A stretch of 13,868 bases of DNA from an uncultured Alphaproteobacteria bacterium (GCA_905480445.1 CAJQQJ010000402.1:1-13868); one strand, 5' to 3'. Counted from the stretch's first letter, positions 1-7,798 are shown. A program made the numbers and translations. Notes: generated from the sequence alone by a model not told the origin.

Positions 1-79
1 CAAGCGCATGAAGTGCTGGATGATCAAGATCGCTGGTGGTCACAAAAAGTTCGGGTTGGCTGACGAAAGGTTTCTGCAT
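1..79 (-). CDS. N-terminal fragment of a leftward gene, possibly a transposase
   Basis: An open frame starts at an ATG on the minus strand (CAT at 77-79) and runs off the window edge, giving 26 residues that begin MQKPFVSQPELF and continue VTTSDLDHPALHAL. The composition looks like real protein. The style recalls the N-terminus of IS5- or IS1182-like transposases, but that is an impression from memory and not a motif match, because the DDE catalytic core would lie outside the window. There is no obvious ribosome binding site before the ATG. I could not find a terminal inverted repeat in bases 80-221, which would be expected if this were an intact insertion sequence. Confidence 0.3.
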   Translation of the reverse strand, partial: MQKPFVSQPELFVTTSDLDHPALHAL

Positions 80-221
80 GACAAAAGTTACCAAATATTC
101 CAGCCTATGGGAATCCTCTAGTTATGCTGAGGTCTCATTAAGTCTAATTTGGTCTTTTTAAAGAAAAAAGAAGATCAAAATGCGCGAAATTCACTTTTGT
201 CGCAGCCTTGCGCCCGTTGCC

Positions 222-626
222 TTATAGTGTTGCGTGACGGGCTCTAGCGCCGCGCTCAATTCCTGTCGCGATCAAGCGATCAATTTCGAGTTCTTGGCGG
301 ATCATCTGTAGGAGGCGAATTTCCTCATCGGCGGCAATGCCGTCTACGGCAGCCACATCACAGGCCAAAGCGTAAGCTGTTTCTTTCAGCTTGCCTGGCG
401 TTCCCTCTGCAATCAGGTTCAAGACCCTGTCTAAGCCATCGTCATCTGCGAAATGTGCCGCACAATTGGTGGTATCTTCCGGCAACTGCTCCACGTCATA
501 GTCATGGAAGACCGGCAATGATGAAACCAGCTGATCAATGCGGCCAAGCTCGTAGTCAGGAATATTCTGGTCTGCTGCAGACATAAGGACCATAGTGTAG
601 ATTAGAGCCTGATGGTGATTGAGCAT
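222..626 (-). CDS. TerB-like (tellurite resistance TerB family) protein
   Basis: This is a 134-residue acidic, helical protein with no signal peptide or membrane segment. It carries two similar blocks, MSAADQNIPDYELGRI near residues 14-29 and AVDGIAADEEIRLL near residues 96-109. These resemble the paired D-x3-8-E helix-turn motifs of the TerB/DjlA-type domain, which binds divalent metal in characterised members. The specific role of such stand-alone TerB-like proteins is unknown. I chose the ATG at 624-626 because GAGGG lies about 5 bases upstream. A longer frame reaches 683 but adds 19 residues unlike the family, with no binding site. The gene is divergent from the methyltransferase at 731. 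Tellurite resistance itself should not be assumed, because no other ter genes are present. Confidence 0.72.
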   Translation of the reverse strand: MLNHHQALIYTMVLMSAADQNIPDYELGRIDQLVSSLPVFHDYDVEQLPEDTTNCAAHFADDDGLDRVLNLIAEGTPGKLKETAYALACDVAAVDGIAADEEIRLLQMIRQELEIDRLIATGIERGARARHATL

Positions 627-680
627 AGTTTCCCTCGCTTTGAAATATGTTGACCAGTTAATCACTCGGACAGTGACAAT

Positions 681-690
681 CAAGATCTTG
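681..690. promoter_or_regulatory. Perfect 10-bp palindrome in a divergent intergenic region
   Basis: CAAGATCTTG reads the same on both strands and sits between the divergent TerB-like and methyltransferase genes. It lies just upstream of the candidate -35 box at 696 and could be bound by a dimeric regulator acting on one or both genes. A 10-bp palindrome can also occur by chance, so support is weak. Confidence 0.25.
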
Positions 691-695
691 TGTTC

Positions 696-724
696 TTGAA
701 CTTGCTAACGTTGGCTACTATTTA
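696..724 (+). promoter_or_regulatory. Candidate sigma-70-type promoter for the methyltransferase
   Basis: TTGAAC at 696-701 and TATTTA at 719-724 are separated by 17 bases. The expected transcription start falls at about 731, which is the ATG itself. A leaderless transcript would explain why no Shine-Dalgarno sequence precedes this gene. Both boxes are imperfect matches. Confidence 0.35.
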
Positions 725-730
725 CCGCTT

Positions 731-1522
731 ATGCCTATAGATCACGATATTACGTCTGAGAAACATCAATACTTCGACATAAAAAACCTGTCTGCCCGTG
801 CGAATCTTCACTGCCACTATGCTAACGAGGATTGGTTTTCGTGGGTCAGCGATCATATGTCATTGGCAAGTAATGCAGCTGTTCTTGACGTAGGCTGTGG
901 GCCAGGCTGGTATTGGAAGCGCCGCTCAGAACTGAACTTTCCCGCGATAGAGTTGTCGTTGATTGATCGTTCACAAGGAATGGTTCGAGAAGCAACAACA
1001 AGGCTAGAAACCATTAACGTCAAAGGTGCTTTTGTAGCAGACGCGACTTCACTGCCATTTCCAGACTCCTTCTTCGATGCTGTCGTATCAATGCATGTAC
1101 TCTACCATGTCGCTGACCAAGAAAGTGCACTCGAAGAAGCCAAAAGAGTCTTGAAGAAAGGTGGGAAACTATTTGTAGCGACGAATAGTGAACGTAACTT
1201 CTTAGAATTAGGCAGACTAAAGAGCCAAATTTTTGATTGTTCACCGGTTGACTTGGGTGCTCAACACTTTGATTTAACAAAGGCCTGTGAACTGACAGAG
1301 CGGATATTTGGGGACATTCAGTTCTCTACCTTTCAGGATATATACAATTGCACTGACGCCGAGGTTGTTGCGGCGAGCATATTGTCTGCTCCACCCGGAG
1401 TTCATGCGAACATTAGTCAGAAGAGGGAGCTAAGACAGCTCATTGAGCGCGAGATACAGAAAGGTGGTGGGGGCCTAAAAACTGTACGGGAAGCAGGGAT
1501 AGTGTCAGCAACAAAAAGTTAG
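731..1522 (+). CDS. Class I SAM-dependent methyltransferase
   Basis: The 263-residue protein has the Rossmann methyltransferase core. Motif I is VLDVGCGPGW at residues 51-60, the glycine-rich SAM-binding loop. An acidic-end position follows beta-2 (D79). ADATSLPFPDSFFDAVVS at 103-120 leads into strand beta-4, and RVLKKGGKLFVAT at 139-151 is the post-beta-4 region. This matches the Methyltransf_11/25 type that modifies small molecules. There is no DPPY/NPPY motif, so it is not a DNA amino-methyltransferase. The substrate cannot be read from the sequence, and residues 160-263 are the likely substrate-specific part. Sampled lines are about 40-48% GC, lower than neighbouring genes, which suggests a recent arrival. 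No Shine-Dalgarno is visible. The gene ends 7 bases before the convergent helicase gene. Confidence 0.85.
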   Translation: MPIDHDITSEKHQYFDIKNLSARANLHCHYANEDWFSWVSDHMSLASNAAVLDVGCGPGWYWKRRSELNFPAIELSLIDRSQGMVREATTRLETINVKGAFVADATSLPFPDSFFDAVVSMHVLYHVADQESALEEAKRVLKKGGKLFVATNSERNFLELGRLKSQIFDCSPVDLGAQHFDLTKACELTERIFGDIQFSTFQDIYNCTDAEVVAASILSAPPGVHANISQKRELRQLIEREIQKGGGGLKTVREAGIVSATKS

Positions 1523-1529
1523 TTCGTAT

Positions 1530-4304
1530 CTATGGCTTCAAAAAGTCTCGCACGGAGTCGAGCGCATCTCTGAGGCCAACCTTTTCGATTTCCACACCTT
1601 CAGGGAAGGCGGACATAAGTCTTGTGGGCATCATTGAGTCCAACAGCACAAAAACACCCCGGTCATCGGACTTGCGGATAAGCCGCCCAAATGCCTGGCG
1701 CAGTTTAAGTCTCACCAGCCTTTCGTCGTAAGTGCGACCACCAAAGGCTTCTCGTCTGGCTTTGTGTGCAATTGAGGGCCGAGGCCAAGGTACGCGATCA
1801 AAAACGATGAGCCTCAGGGGATCACCAGGGACATCGACACCGTCTCTCACTGCATCTGTTCCAAGCAAACAAGAATCCCGCTCGCTGCGGAACATCTCAA
1901 TCAGGGTTGAAATGCCGATCCGGTCGACATGTTGTGCAAAGAGGTTGATGCCGTTTTGCTCCATTTGGCCCGCTATGCGTTCATGAACACCGCGAAGCCT
2001 TGCGATGGCTGTAAACAGACCAAGCCCGCCGCCGCCGGAAGCAAAGAAGAGCTCCCGGTAGGCTGCTGCGATCTGATCAATATCGTCTTTACGGACGTCC
2101 TTCACGATAATGACCTTGGTCCGCTCTTGATAAGCAAAGGGTGAATGGTGCAAGGAATGCAGCGCTGGCTGCTCGACCAGATAGCGTGTGCCGGTTGCCT
2201 CTTCTGCCGCTCTCCAGTCTTCGACTTCAGTGGCACTTTGATCTCTAAGTGTTGCGGAGGTGAACAAAGCGCCGTGAGCGGTTTGGCGAAGGCATTGAAT
2301 AAAGGGCTGAGTAGGATCGACGTAATGCCGGAAGAAACCAACGTTGAGGTCGCGACCATCAACACGTTCAACGGCGAACCAATCGATGTATTCTTCTGGT
2401 GTCTTTTGCTCCTCCAAAGACAGAAGCATCGCGCGCCAAGATTCCAAACCGAAGATTGCCCGGTTGTCCATTGTGGTGAGCAGGCCATCGATACGTCGAC
2501 GGTCATCGCTGTCGAGGCTGTCAGCGCCATCGACCAGATGCTTGGTCAATATGGCTTTGAGTTTCTTGAGAGGATCCAACAGTTGCAACAAGGCATTGTC
2601 GAGGTTTTTGGCCCGTTCAAGAATGCCGTCGTTGAGTGGGTGGGGTTCACATTCAATCGAGTAAGGGTCACCGGCTTTCTCAGAGCGGGCGTAGACTTGT
2701 TGGCCAATGATTGAGAGCAATGACTCGTAAGGGCCAACAGAGGCACCTGAACCCAAGCGGTTCAACCAGCCTGGTGCAGGTAAGATTTTTGCCTTTTCAA
2801 CGATGTCTCGTGCACATTCATCAAGTTTAGCGTCTTGATCGACGAGGTCTCTGAGGCGCAATCGAATGCCACCGGAACGTCCGCTGCGCCGTCCACCGGC
2901 TTCGTTACCGAGTAACCACCGTCGTAGCTCTTGGCCTTCTGTCATGGTGAGATGAGCGCCAAAGGCCGAATCAGCGGCGTCAAAAATATGATGCCCTTCG
3001 TCGAAGACATAGCGCGTTGGCATTGTCGCCTCGTCACCACCACCAGCTGTCTGGTTCATGACGAGGGCATGATTGGCGATGACAAGCTCTGCATGTCGGG
3101 AAGCGCGCACAGATTTCTCGATGAAACACTTTCTGTAATGCTGGCAAGCAGAGTAAATACATTCACCGCGTCGGTCGGCTAGCTCCAAGGTCTGGCGTGT
3201 ACCTAGAACGTCCACTAGCCATCCCGGTAAGTCGCCGGAAACCAATTCGCCGTTACGCGTGGCATCGATCCAACGGACCAACAGTGCCTGTGAAATGGCA
3301 TCGTGAGCGGAGGAGGCCAAGCTTTGAACGGTCTCCTCGAAGTTCAAAAGGCAGAGGTAATTCTCGCGACCTTTGCGAACAACAACCTTGGCTTCTTTCT
3401 CTTGTTTCGAGGGATAAAGATTGTCTAATTCTTGGTCAATTTGGCGCTGCAGGTTTCGAGTATAGGTCGACAACCAGACAGGGGCTTTGTTCTTCTCGGC
3501 CCAAAGACTGGCAGGAGCGATGTAACCCAGGGTCTTCCCAACACCAGTCCCAGCCTCTGAAACAACGACATTCGGGTTAAACTCCTCCTGCCGAGGAGCA
3601 AAAGCACCAGCCGCGGCAACTGCAAAGGCTCTCTGGCCTTGACGAACTTCGGTTTTGTTACGCAGCAGCTCGGCCAGTCTTTTAAGACTCTCTATTTCAT
3701 CGATGCCATGATGAGAAGAGGGCGGGCGAGGGGCGAAATCCTCCCACTCTTTCAATCTGTCCCAGACCCTGAGCGCACGCCTGGTATCACGCTCCGCGAA
3801 ACCTTGAGTTATGCCGCAGGCTTGTAGTAGAGGTGCCCCCCACGGCCAAGCGGCCTGGTGCATATGCCAAGCGAGAGGGCCAGCATAGGGGTCGCTATCA
3901 CCCCGGCTTGTCAGTTCAAGCAACAGCCTTTGCGCTGCTTGAAGAATCGTTAGCGCTTCCCGCTCCAAAGTCTCGGGTATCTTCAGTCCCAAGGCGGTCG
4001 CTAAGCCCTTTGCGGTAGGGGTTGTAAACTCAGCAGGTCTGACAAAGGCAAAGAGCTCTAAAACATCCAAGCACTTGGTTGCCGGAATCTGCAAACGCCG
4101 CAAGGTTTCGGGAGCATGACACAGCAAAATCAGCTCTTCATTGACGCGAGATCGGGCAGAAATTGGACTCAACTCTTCCACTTCACCGTCGGCGCTCATG
4201 TAAATCGCGTGCTTGCGCCCTGCGACGAGTACAGGCGCACTAAATGACGGACCGGGATAAGATTGTTGAGGCTCAGAAGACATGGGATCGCTTATAGTCC
4301 GCAT
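1530..4304 (-). CDS. DinG/XPD-family ATP-dependent DNA helicase (Fe-S, superfamily 2)
   Basis: This is a 924-residue helicase from the ATG at 4302-4304. Residues 249-258 (SEAGTGVGKT) form the Walker A motif. Cysteines C318, C382, C387 and C393 have the spacing of the DinG/XPD iron-sulfur cluster. DEGHH at 435-439 is the DEAH-type Walker B motif, followed by an SAT helicase motif, GTDAVRDGVDVPG in the second RecA domain, and RQAFGRLIR at 869-877 as motif VI. DinG-type enzymes unwind DNA 5' to 3' and resolve R-loops, D-loops and damaged forks. The first 220 or so residues show no exonuclease motifs, unlike Gram-positive DinG. The start is uncertain: a TTG at 4319 and an ATG at 4283 are in frame. 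The latter lies 7 bases after TATAAG and may be the true leaderless start. The gene is divergent from lysS. Confidence 0.9.
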   Translation of the reverse strand: MRTISDPMSSEPQQSYPGPSFSAPVLVAGRKHAIYMSADGEVEELSPISARSRVNEELILLCHAPETLRRLQIPATKCLDVLELFAFVRPAEFTTPTAKGLATALGLKIPETLEREALTILQAAQRLLLELTSRGDSDPYAGPLAWHMHQAAWPWGAPLLQACGITQGFAERDTRRALRVWDRLKEWEDFAPRPPSSHHGIDEIESLKRLAELLRNKTEVRQGQRAFAVAAAGAFAPRQEEFNPNVVVSEAGTGVGKTLGYIAPASLWAEKNKAPVWLSTYTRNLQRQIDQELDNLYPSKQEKEAKVVVRKGRENYLCLLNFEETVQSLASSAHDAISQALLVRWIDATRNGELVSGDLPGWLVDVLGTRQTLELADRRGECIYSACQHYRKCFIEKSVRASRHAELVIANHALVMNQTAGGGDEATMPTRYVFDEGHHIFDAADSAFGAHLTMTEGQELRRWLLGNEAGGRRSGRSGGIRLRLRDLVDQDAKLDECARDIVEKAKILPAPGWLNRLGSGASVGPYESLLSIIGQQVYARSEKAGDPYSIECEPHPLNDGILERAKNLDNALLQLLDPLKKLKAILTKHLVDGADSLDSDDRRRIDGLLTTMDNRAIFGLESWRAMLLSLEEQKTPEEYIDWFAVERVDGRDLNVGFFRHYVDPTQPFIQCLRQTAHGALFTSATLRDQSATEVEDWRAAEEATGTRYLVEQPALHSLHHSPFAYQERTKVIIVKDVRKDDIDQIAAAYRELFFASGGGGLGLFTAIARLRGVHERIAGQMEQNGINLFAQHVDRIGISTLIEMFRSERDSCLLGTDAVRDGVDVPGDPLRLIVFDRVPWPRPSIAHKARREAFGGRTYDERLVRLKLRQAFGRLIRKSDDRGVFVLLDSMMPTRLMSAFPEGVEIEKVGLRDALDSVRDFLKP

Positions 4305-4319
4305 CGACTCGCCATACAA
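4291..4319 (-). promoter_or_regulatory. Candidate leftward promoter inside the 5' end of the helicase frame
   Basis: On the minus strand, TTGTAT (4319-4314) and TATAAG (4296-4291) are 17 bases apart. The predicted transcription start at about 4284 sits at the in-frame ATG at 4283. If used, the helicase mRNA would be leaderless and the protein 7 residues shorter than annotated here. The -10 box is good and the -35 box is poor. Confidence 0.3.
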
Positions 4320-4333
4320 ACCTTGATCGCCTG

Positions 4334-4362
4334 TTGACCTCAGTTAATCACAAGCCTAGATA
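4334..4362 (+). promoter_or_regulatory. Candidate sigma-70-type promoter for lysS
   Basis: TTGACC at 4334-4339 and TAGATA at 4357-4362 have the ideal 17-base spacing. Transcription would begin near 4369-4370, leaving zero to two bases before the ATG at 4371. This agrees with the lack of a Shine-Dalgarno sequence upstream of lysS. Confidence 0.5.
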
Positions 4363-4370
4363 TCGCCGCT

Positions 4371-5954
4371 ATGACAGATCTATCGACACTCGCAAAATCC
4401 GCTCGCGCTTGGCCTTTTGAGGAAGCGCGCAAACTCCTCGTTCGTACCAAAGGACAAGTGCCCGAGAAGGGCTACGTTCTGTTCCAAACTGGCTATGGCC
4501 CATCTGGCCTGCCACACATGGGAACCTTTGGTGAAGTGGCCCGTACCACCATGGTGCGAAAGGCTTTCGAAGCCCTGTGCCCAGATATTCCGACCAAGCT
4601 TGTTTGCTTTTCGGATGACCTTGATGGCCTCCGCAAAGTGCCGGACAACGTGCCGAACAAAGAAGCGCTGGCGAAGGATCTTGGTAAGCCTTTGACGAAA
4701 GTCATGGATCCCTTTGGCACTCATGCTTCCTTTGGTGAGCATAACAACGCGCGCCTTTGTGCTTTCTTGGATCGCTTTAATTTTGAGTATGATTTCGTTT
4801 CGGCGACGGATTACTACACGTCCGGTCGCTTCGACGAAGCCTTGATGCGCGTGCTAGAGACTTATGATGATATCATGGGGATCATGCTGCCAACGCTTGG
4901 TGACGAGCGTCGTGCAACTTACAGCCCCTTTTTGCCGATCTGCCCGAAGACTGGGATCGTGCTGCAGGTGCCGGTCGTTGAACGCAACTTGAGCCAAGGC
5001 ACAATCGTTTACCAAGAGGCGGATGGCACCAAAACTGAAGTCTCTGTTAAAGGCGGTGCTTGTAAGCTGCAATGGAAGCCGGATTGGGGCATGCGCAAGT
5101 ATGCTTTGGGCGTGGACTATGAAATGGCGGGTAAGGATCTCATCGACTCAACCAAGCTTTCTGCAAAGATTGTGAAGGTTCTGGGTGCTCGCGCGCCTGA
5201 AGGCTTTGACTACGAGCTCTTCCTTGATTTGCAAGGGCAGAAGATCTCCAAGTCAAAGGGCAATGGATTGACCATGGAAGATTGGTTGACTTATGCACCC
5301 GATGAATCCTTGTCCCTTTACATGTTCACCAAGCCTAGAACAGCAAAGCGGCTTTACTTCGACGTTATTCCAAAGGCTGTTGATGACTATTTGACTTTCA
5401 TTGGCAAGTTTCCAGAAGAAGACGAAGCGAAACGTTTGGAAAACCCCGTCTGGCATATCCATGGTGGCAATCCACCCGCACCAGAGATTGGCTTGTCTTT
5501 CGCTATACTGTTGAACTTAGCCTCCGTCGTGAATGCCGACGATCCATCAATTCTTTGGGGTTTTATCTCGCGCTATCAGCCAGACGCAACGCCAGAGAAC
5601 GCACCAATGCTTGGTCGTTTGGTTGGTTATGCCATGACTTACTACCAAGATTTCGTGAAGCCGAACAAATCCTACCGCACGCCAACAGAAGGTGAGCAGA
5701 ATGCCTTGCAGATGCTTCATGATGCCTTGGATGCGTTCAAAGGTTCAACTGATGCACAAGCAATTCAATCCGCTGTTTTTGCCGTTGGTAAGGCAGCGGA
5801 ATACGACAACTTGCGTGAATGGTTCCAGGCGCTTTATCAGGTGCTTTTGGGTCAGGATCAGGGACCTCGTTTTGGTTCCTTCATCGCACTCTACGGTGTT
5901 GAAGAAACCCAGACCTTGATCACAAAAGCGTTGGCCGGTGAGAGCTTAGCCTAA
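4371..5954 (+). CDS. lysS: Class I lysyl-tRNA synthetase
   Basis: This enzyme charges tRNA-Lys with lysine using ATP in the cytoplasm. It is the class I (Rossmann-fold) form found in archaea, spirochaetes and many alphaproteobacteria, not the class II enzyme of E. coli. The 527-residue length is normal for the family. The HIGH-type signature is HMGT at residues 49-52, preceded by GPSGLP, and the KMSKS-type signature is KISKS at 291-295. The C-terminal part is helical and would bind the anticodon. The gene has its own candidate promoter and ends at a strong terminator at 5966-6008, so it is probably a single-gene transcript. Nothing appears truncated. The divergent partner is the helicase gene. 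Confidence 0.96.
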   Translation: MTDLSTLAKSARAWPFEEARKLLVRTKGQVPEKGYVLFQTGYGPSGLPHMGTFGEVARTTMVRKAFEALCPDIPTKLVCFSDDLDGLRKVPDNVPNKEALAKDLGKPLTKVMDPFGTHASFGEHNNARLCAFLDRFNFEYDFVSATDYYTSGRFDEALMRVLETYDDIMGIMLPTLGDERRATYSPFLPICPKTGIVLQVPVVERNLSQGTIVYQEADGTKTEVSVKGGACKLQWKPDWGMRKYALGVDYEMAGKDLIDSTKLSAKIVKVLGARAPEGFDYELFLDLQGQKISKSKGNGLTMEDWLTYAPDESLSLYMFTKPRTAKRLYFDVIPKAVDDYLTFIGKFPEEDEAKRLENPVWHIHGGNPPAPEIGLSFAILLNLASVVNADDPSILWGFISRYQPDATPENAPMLGRLVGYAMTYYQDFVKPNKSYRTPTEGEQNALQMLHDALDAFKGSTDAQAIQSAVFAVGKAAEYDNLREWFQALYQVLLGQDQGPRFGSFIALYGVEETQTLITKALAGESLA

Positions 5955-5965
5955 ACTTGACTCTT

Positions 5966-6008
5966 TCCTGGAAGTTCCGCAGGAACTAGCCGGGATTTCT
6001 TTTCGTTT
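5966..6008 (+). terminator. Rho-independent terminator of lysS
   Basis: TCCTGG (5966-5971) pairs with CCGGGA (5990-5995), with one T-G pair. Inside it, AGTTCC (5973-5978) pairs with GGAACT (5982-5987) around a GCA loop. The long stem is followed by the U-rich tail TTTCTTTTCGTTT. It lies 11 bases past the lysS stop and separates lysS from ogt. Confidence 0.85.
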
Positions 6009-6067
6009 GGATTTTTAAGGAAAAGTGATCTCGGCGCGCACTTCGTTCGGTCGGAAAGGTTACTCTT

Positions 6068-6577
6068 ATGAAGCTCTACTTTGATCAGCTGCCCGCGGAC
6101 TTTGGCACCATACATCTGGTGTCGGATGGCGAGCGGATGGTCAGTTTAGATTTCGAAGGTTTCCAAGAACGTCTCCATAAGCTCATGTCTAAGCGCTATG
6201 AGACTTATGAGTTGGTTGACGCGGACAACCCACAAGGTTTCACAGATGTTTTGAAGGCCTACCTGGCAGGCGATATCACTGCTGTTGACGCTATTCCTGT
6301 GGATACAGGTGGCACAGATTTTCAGCAGTCTTGTTGGCAATTGTTGCGGAAGATCCCAGCAGGCGAGACCTGGACTTATGGACAGATGGCCAAGATACTC
6401 GGCAACCCTAAGGCCAGCCGCGCAGTTGGTATCACCAATTCGCTTAATCCTGTTGGCATTGTGGTGCCTTGCCATCGCGTGATTGGAGCGAGTGGCAAAC
6501 TCACCGGCTATGCAGGTGGCTTAAACGTCAAAGACTGGCTCCTGAGGCACGAAGGCGCTCAAGGGCAGTTGCTTTAG
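6068..6577 (+). CDS. ogt: Methylated-DNA--protein-cysteine S-methyltransferase (O6-alkylguanine-DNA alkyltransferase)
   Basis: This suicide repair protein moves the alkyl group from O6-methylguanine or O4-methylthymine in DNA onto its own cysteine. PCHRV at residues 134-138 holds the acceptor C135. TYGQMAKILGNPKASRAVG at 103-121 is the DNA-binding helix-turn-helix with the arginine finger (R118). WLLRHE near 157-162 is the usual C-terminal element. At 169 residues it is Ogt-like, with no AdaA regulatory domain. GGAAAGG lies 8 bases before the ATG. The stop TAG overlaps the stop of the leftward gene at 6574, sharing the bases TTAG. Confidence 0.94.
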   Translation: MKLYFDQLPADFGTIHLVSDGERMVSLDFEGFQERLHKLMSKRYETYELVDADNPQGFTDVLKAYLAGDITAVDAIPVDTGGTDFQQSCWQLLRKIPAGETWTYGQMAKILGNPKASRAVGITNSLNPVGIVVPCHRVIGASGKLTGYAGGLNVKDWLLRHEGAQGQLL

Positions 6578-6906
6578 TTCTTGAGAAAGAGATCCTTGCC
6601 GAGACCTGCTTCCCAATCCAACGCTGCCTCGCAGGCTTTGTCGCCAAGTGCCACTAACTTGCCAACTGAGGTTCTGCGATTGAGATCAACATAGTTGGTG
6701 CCTGGTGCATTGTTGGTGCTGCCTGCCATCAACTCCTCAAGTGGGAAGCCAAAGCCTTCTGGGTTGAGAGCGAGCCCGGGACAGGCTTCAACAATCGACA
6801 GAGCATAGCCCAGTTGTGCTTCTGCCCAGCTTCGTTTTGCGCTGTCATATGAGTTTGCCCCGGAAAGAAAAACACATCCGGTTAAAATCAAGAGAGTCTT
6901 ATTCAT
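6574..6906 (-). CDS. Small exported protein or lipoprotein of unknown function
   Basis: The 110-residue protein starts with a short hydrophobic stretch whose LTGC at residues 8-11 fits a lipobox. The lead before C11 is only 10 residues, short for a lipoprotein signal, so a Sec signal cut near residue 18 is an alternative. The mature part is soluble, with two further cysteines (C42 and C92) that could form a disulfide and a helical segment around residues 80-102. No family is recognised. AGGAGT lies 7 bases before the ATG, which supports the start and real translation. It converges on ogt, with overlapping stop codons. Confidence 0.6.
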   Translation of the reverse strand: MNKTLLILTGCVFLSGANSYDSAKRSWAEAQLGYALSIVEACPGLALNPEGFGFPLEELMAGSTNNAPGTNYVDLNRRTSVGKLVALGDKACEAALDWEAGLGKDLFLKN

Positions 6907-6963
6907 GATGTTACTCCTATCGTGAATAGCCAGATATTAGACTAGTTGATTGGTTTTGTGAAA

Positions 6964-6995
6964 TTGGACAGCTGTTGTGTCCAACTGAACAGTTG
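6964..6995. promoter_or_regulatory. Two adjacent palindromes, candidate operator
   Basis: TTGGACA (6964-6970) and TGTCCAA (6978-6984) form perfect 7-base inverted arms around a 7-base spacer. The second palindrome, CAACTG-AA-CAGTTG (6982-6995), is a perfect 14-mer overlapping the first by three bases. It reaches into the candidate -35 box at 6993. This is the usual layout for a dimeric regulator controlling the SDR gene, and possibly the divergent small exported protein. No regulator gene is in the window. Confidence 0.5.
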
Positions 6996-7020
6996 ACTGT
7001 CTTTGTCTCTAGTCTATGTC
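6993..7020 (+). promoter_or_regulatory. Candidate promoter for the SDR gene
   Basis: TTGACT at 6993-6998 is followed after 16 bases by TATGTC at 7015-7020. The -35 box overlaps the last bases of the palindromic site. The resulting leader would be about 65 bases. The -10 box is a modest match. Confidence 0.35.
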
Positions 7021-7093
7021 AAAAGGCTAATAGTCAGAGCAGTTGAGGCTGCTGTCTGGCCATCATTCGATGGTCTTCAAAGGGAGAATACTC

Positions 7094-7798
7094 ATGGACG
7101 TATCAGGTAAAAAAGCAGTTGTTTTTGGTGGAACTTCAGGAATTGGCCTCGCGGCTTGTAAACAGCTTATTGAAAAGGGCGCATCGGTTGTAGCGATCAG
7201 CCGTGATCCAAGTAAAGCTGGCGATGTGCCGGCTGGCATGACCTTAGAGCAATGTGACGTGCGTGACCGCGACGCCATGCAGGCTTTGTTCGCTAAGTTG
7301 GCGCCGTTTGATATTCTAATCTCTGCTGCAACCGGTGGTGACCGGGCTATTGGCCCCTTCCTTTCCATGGATATGGACGGCTTTAAGTCTTCATTCGACA
7401 AGATGTGGGGCTACGCCCACGTGGTGCGCTACGGCACTGAACATCTGGCTGATGATGGTTGTATTGCGCTGGTTTCTGGTACTCCTGCCCGTAAAGGCAA
7501 ACCTGGCCAAATCGCGATCTCCTCAGTGGGCGGTGCGGTTGAGTCTTTCGCTCGTGAAATAGCGCCAGAGATTGCGCCTAAGCGTATCAATGTCGTTGCT
7601 CCTGGCAACATCGACACGCCTATGGTGCCGGTTCAGGGTGAAGCCAGAGAAGAGCTTTACAAGAAGATGACAGCGGACCACTTGATCCCACGCGCTGGTT
7701 TGCCGGAAGAAGTCGCCAAAGGCATTCTTTTCGTCGTTGAAAATGATTTTGTCACTGGCACCGTTGTTGACGTCGATGGCGGCTGGTTGCTGTCTTAA
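7094..7798 (+). CDS. SDR-fold protein lacking the catalytic Tyr and Lys
   Basis: The 234-residue protein has the short-chain dehydrogenase/reductase fold. GGTSGIG at residues 12-18 is the NAD(P)-binding glycine motif, R37 after beta-2 suggests NADP, and VAPGNIDTP at 168-176 and the C-terminal VDVDGGW are typical. Serine 128 follows the beta-5 strand. At the YxxxK position the sequence is ISSVGGAVE (142-150), so I142 and G146 replace Tyr and Lys. The Lin1944-like SDR subgroup is known to lack these residues and has no assigned function, and this may belong to it. Classical dehydrogenase activity should not be assumed. The ATG at 7094 has GGGAGA about 7 bases upstream; an upstream in-frame start at 7043 has no site. 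The stop shares TTAA with the convergent MATE gene. Confidence 0.85.
   Translation: MDVSGKKAVVFGGTSGIGLAACKQLIEKGASVVAISRDPSKAGDVPAGMTLEQCDVRDRDAMQALFAKLAPFDILISAATGGDRAIGPFLSMDMDGFKSSFDKMWGYAHVVRYGTEHLADDGCIALVSGTPARKGKPGQIAISSVGGAVESFAREIAPEIAPKRINVVAPGNIDTPMVPVQGEAREELYKKMTADHLIPRAGLPEEVAKGILFVVENDFVTGTVVDVDGGWLLS

Noticed and set aside
150..221. A-rich tract at 161-180 as a terminator for the TerB-like gene
   Set aside because: The hairpin before the minus-strand T-run is only four pairs with a long loop, which is too weak to call.
627..683. Longer N-terminus for the TerB-like protein
   Set aside because: The extra 19 codons lie in the divergent promoter region and have no binding site, whereas the ATG at 624-626 has GAGGG upstream.
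2145..2714. Rightward 189-codon open frame opposite the helicase gene
   Set aside because: It lies wholly antisense to conserved helicase sequence, has no ribosome binding site, and its translation shows no domain. Several other frames opposite the helicase (1732-4018) are rejected for the same reason.
731..4304. Methyltransferase plus helicase as a defence system (restriction or BREX/DISARM-like)
   Set aside because: The methyltransferase is of the small-molecule type without DNA-methylase catalytic motifs. The helicase is a standard DinG-type housekeeping protein on the opposite strand.
4380..4742. Leftward open frame opposite the start of lysS
   Set aside because: It is antisense to a conserved synthetase core and is explained by codon usage of lysS.
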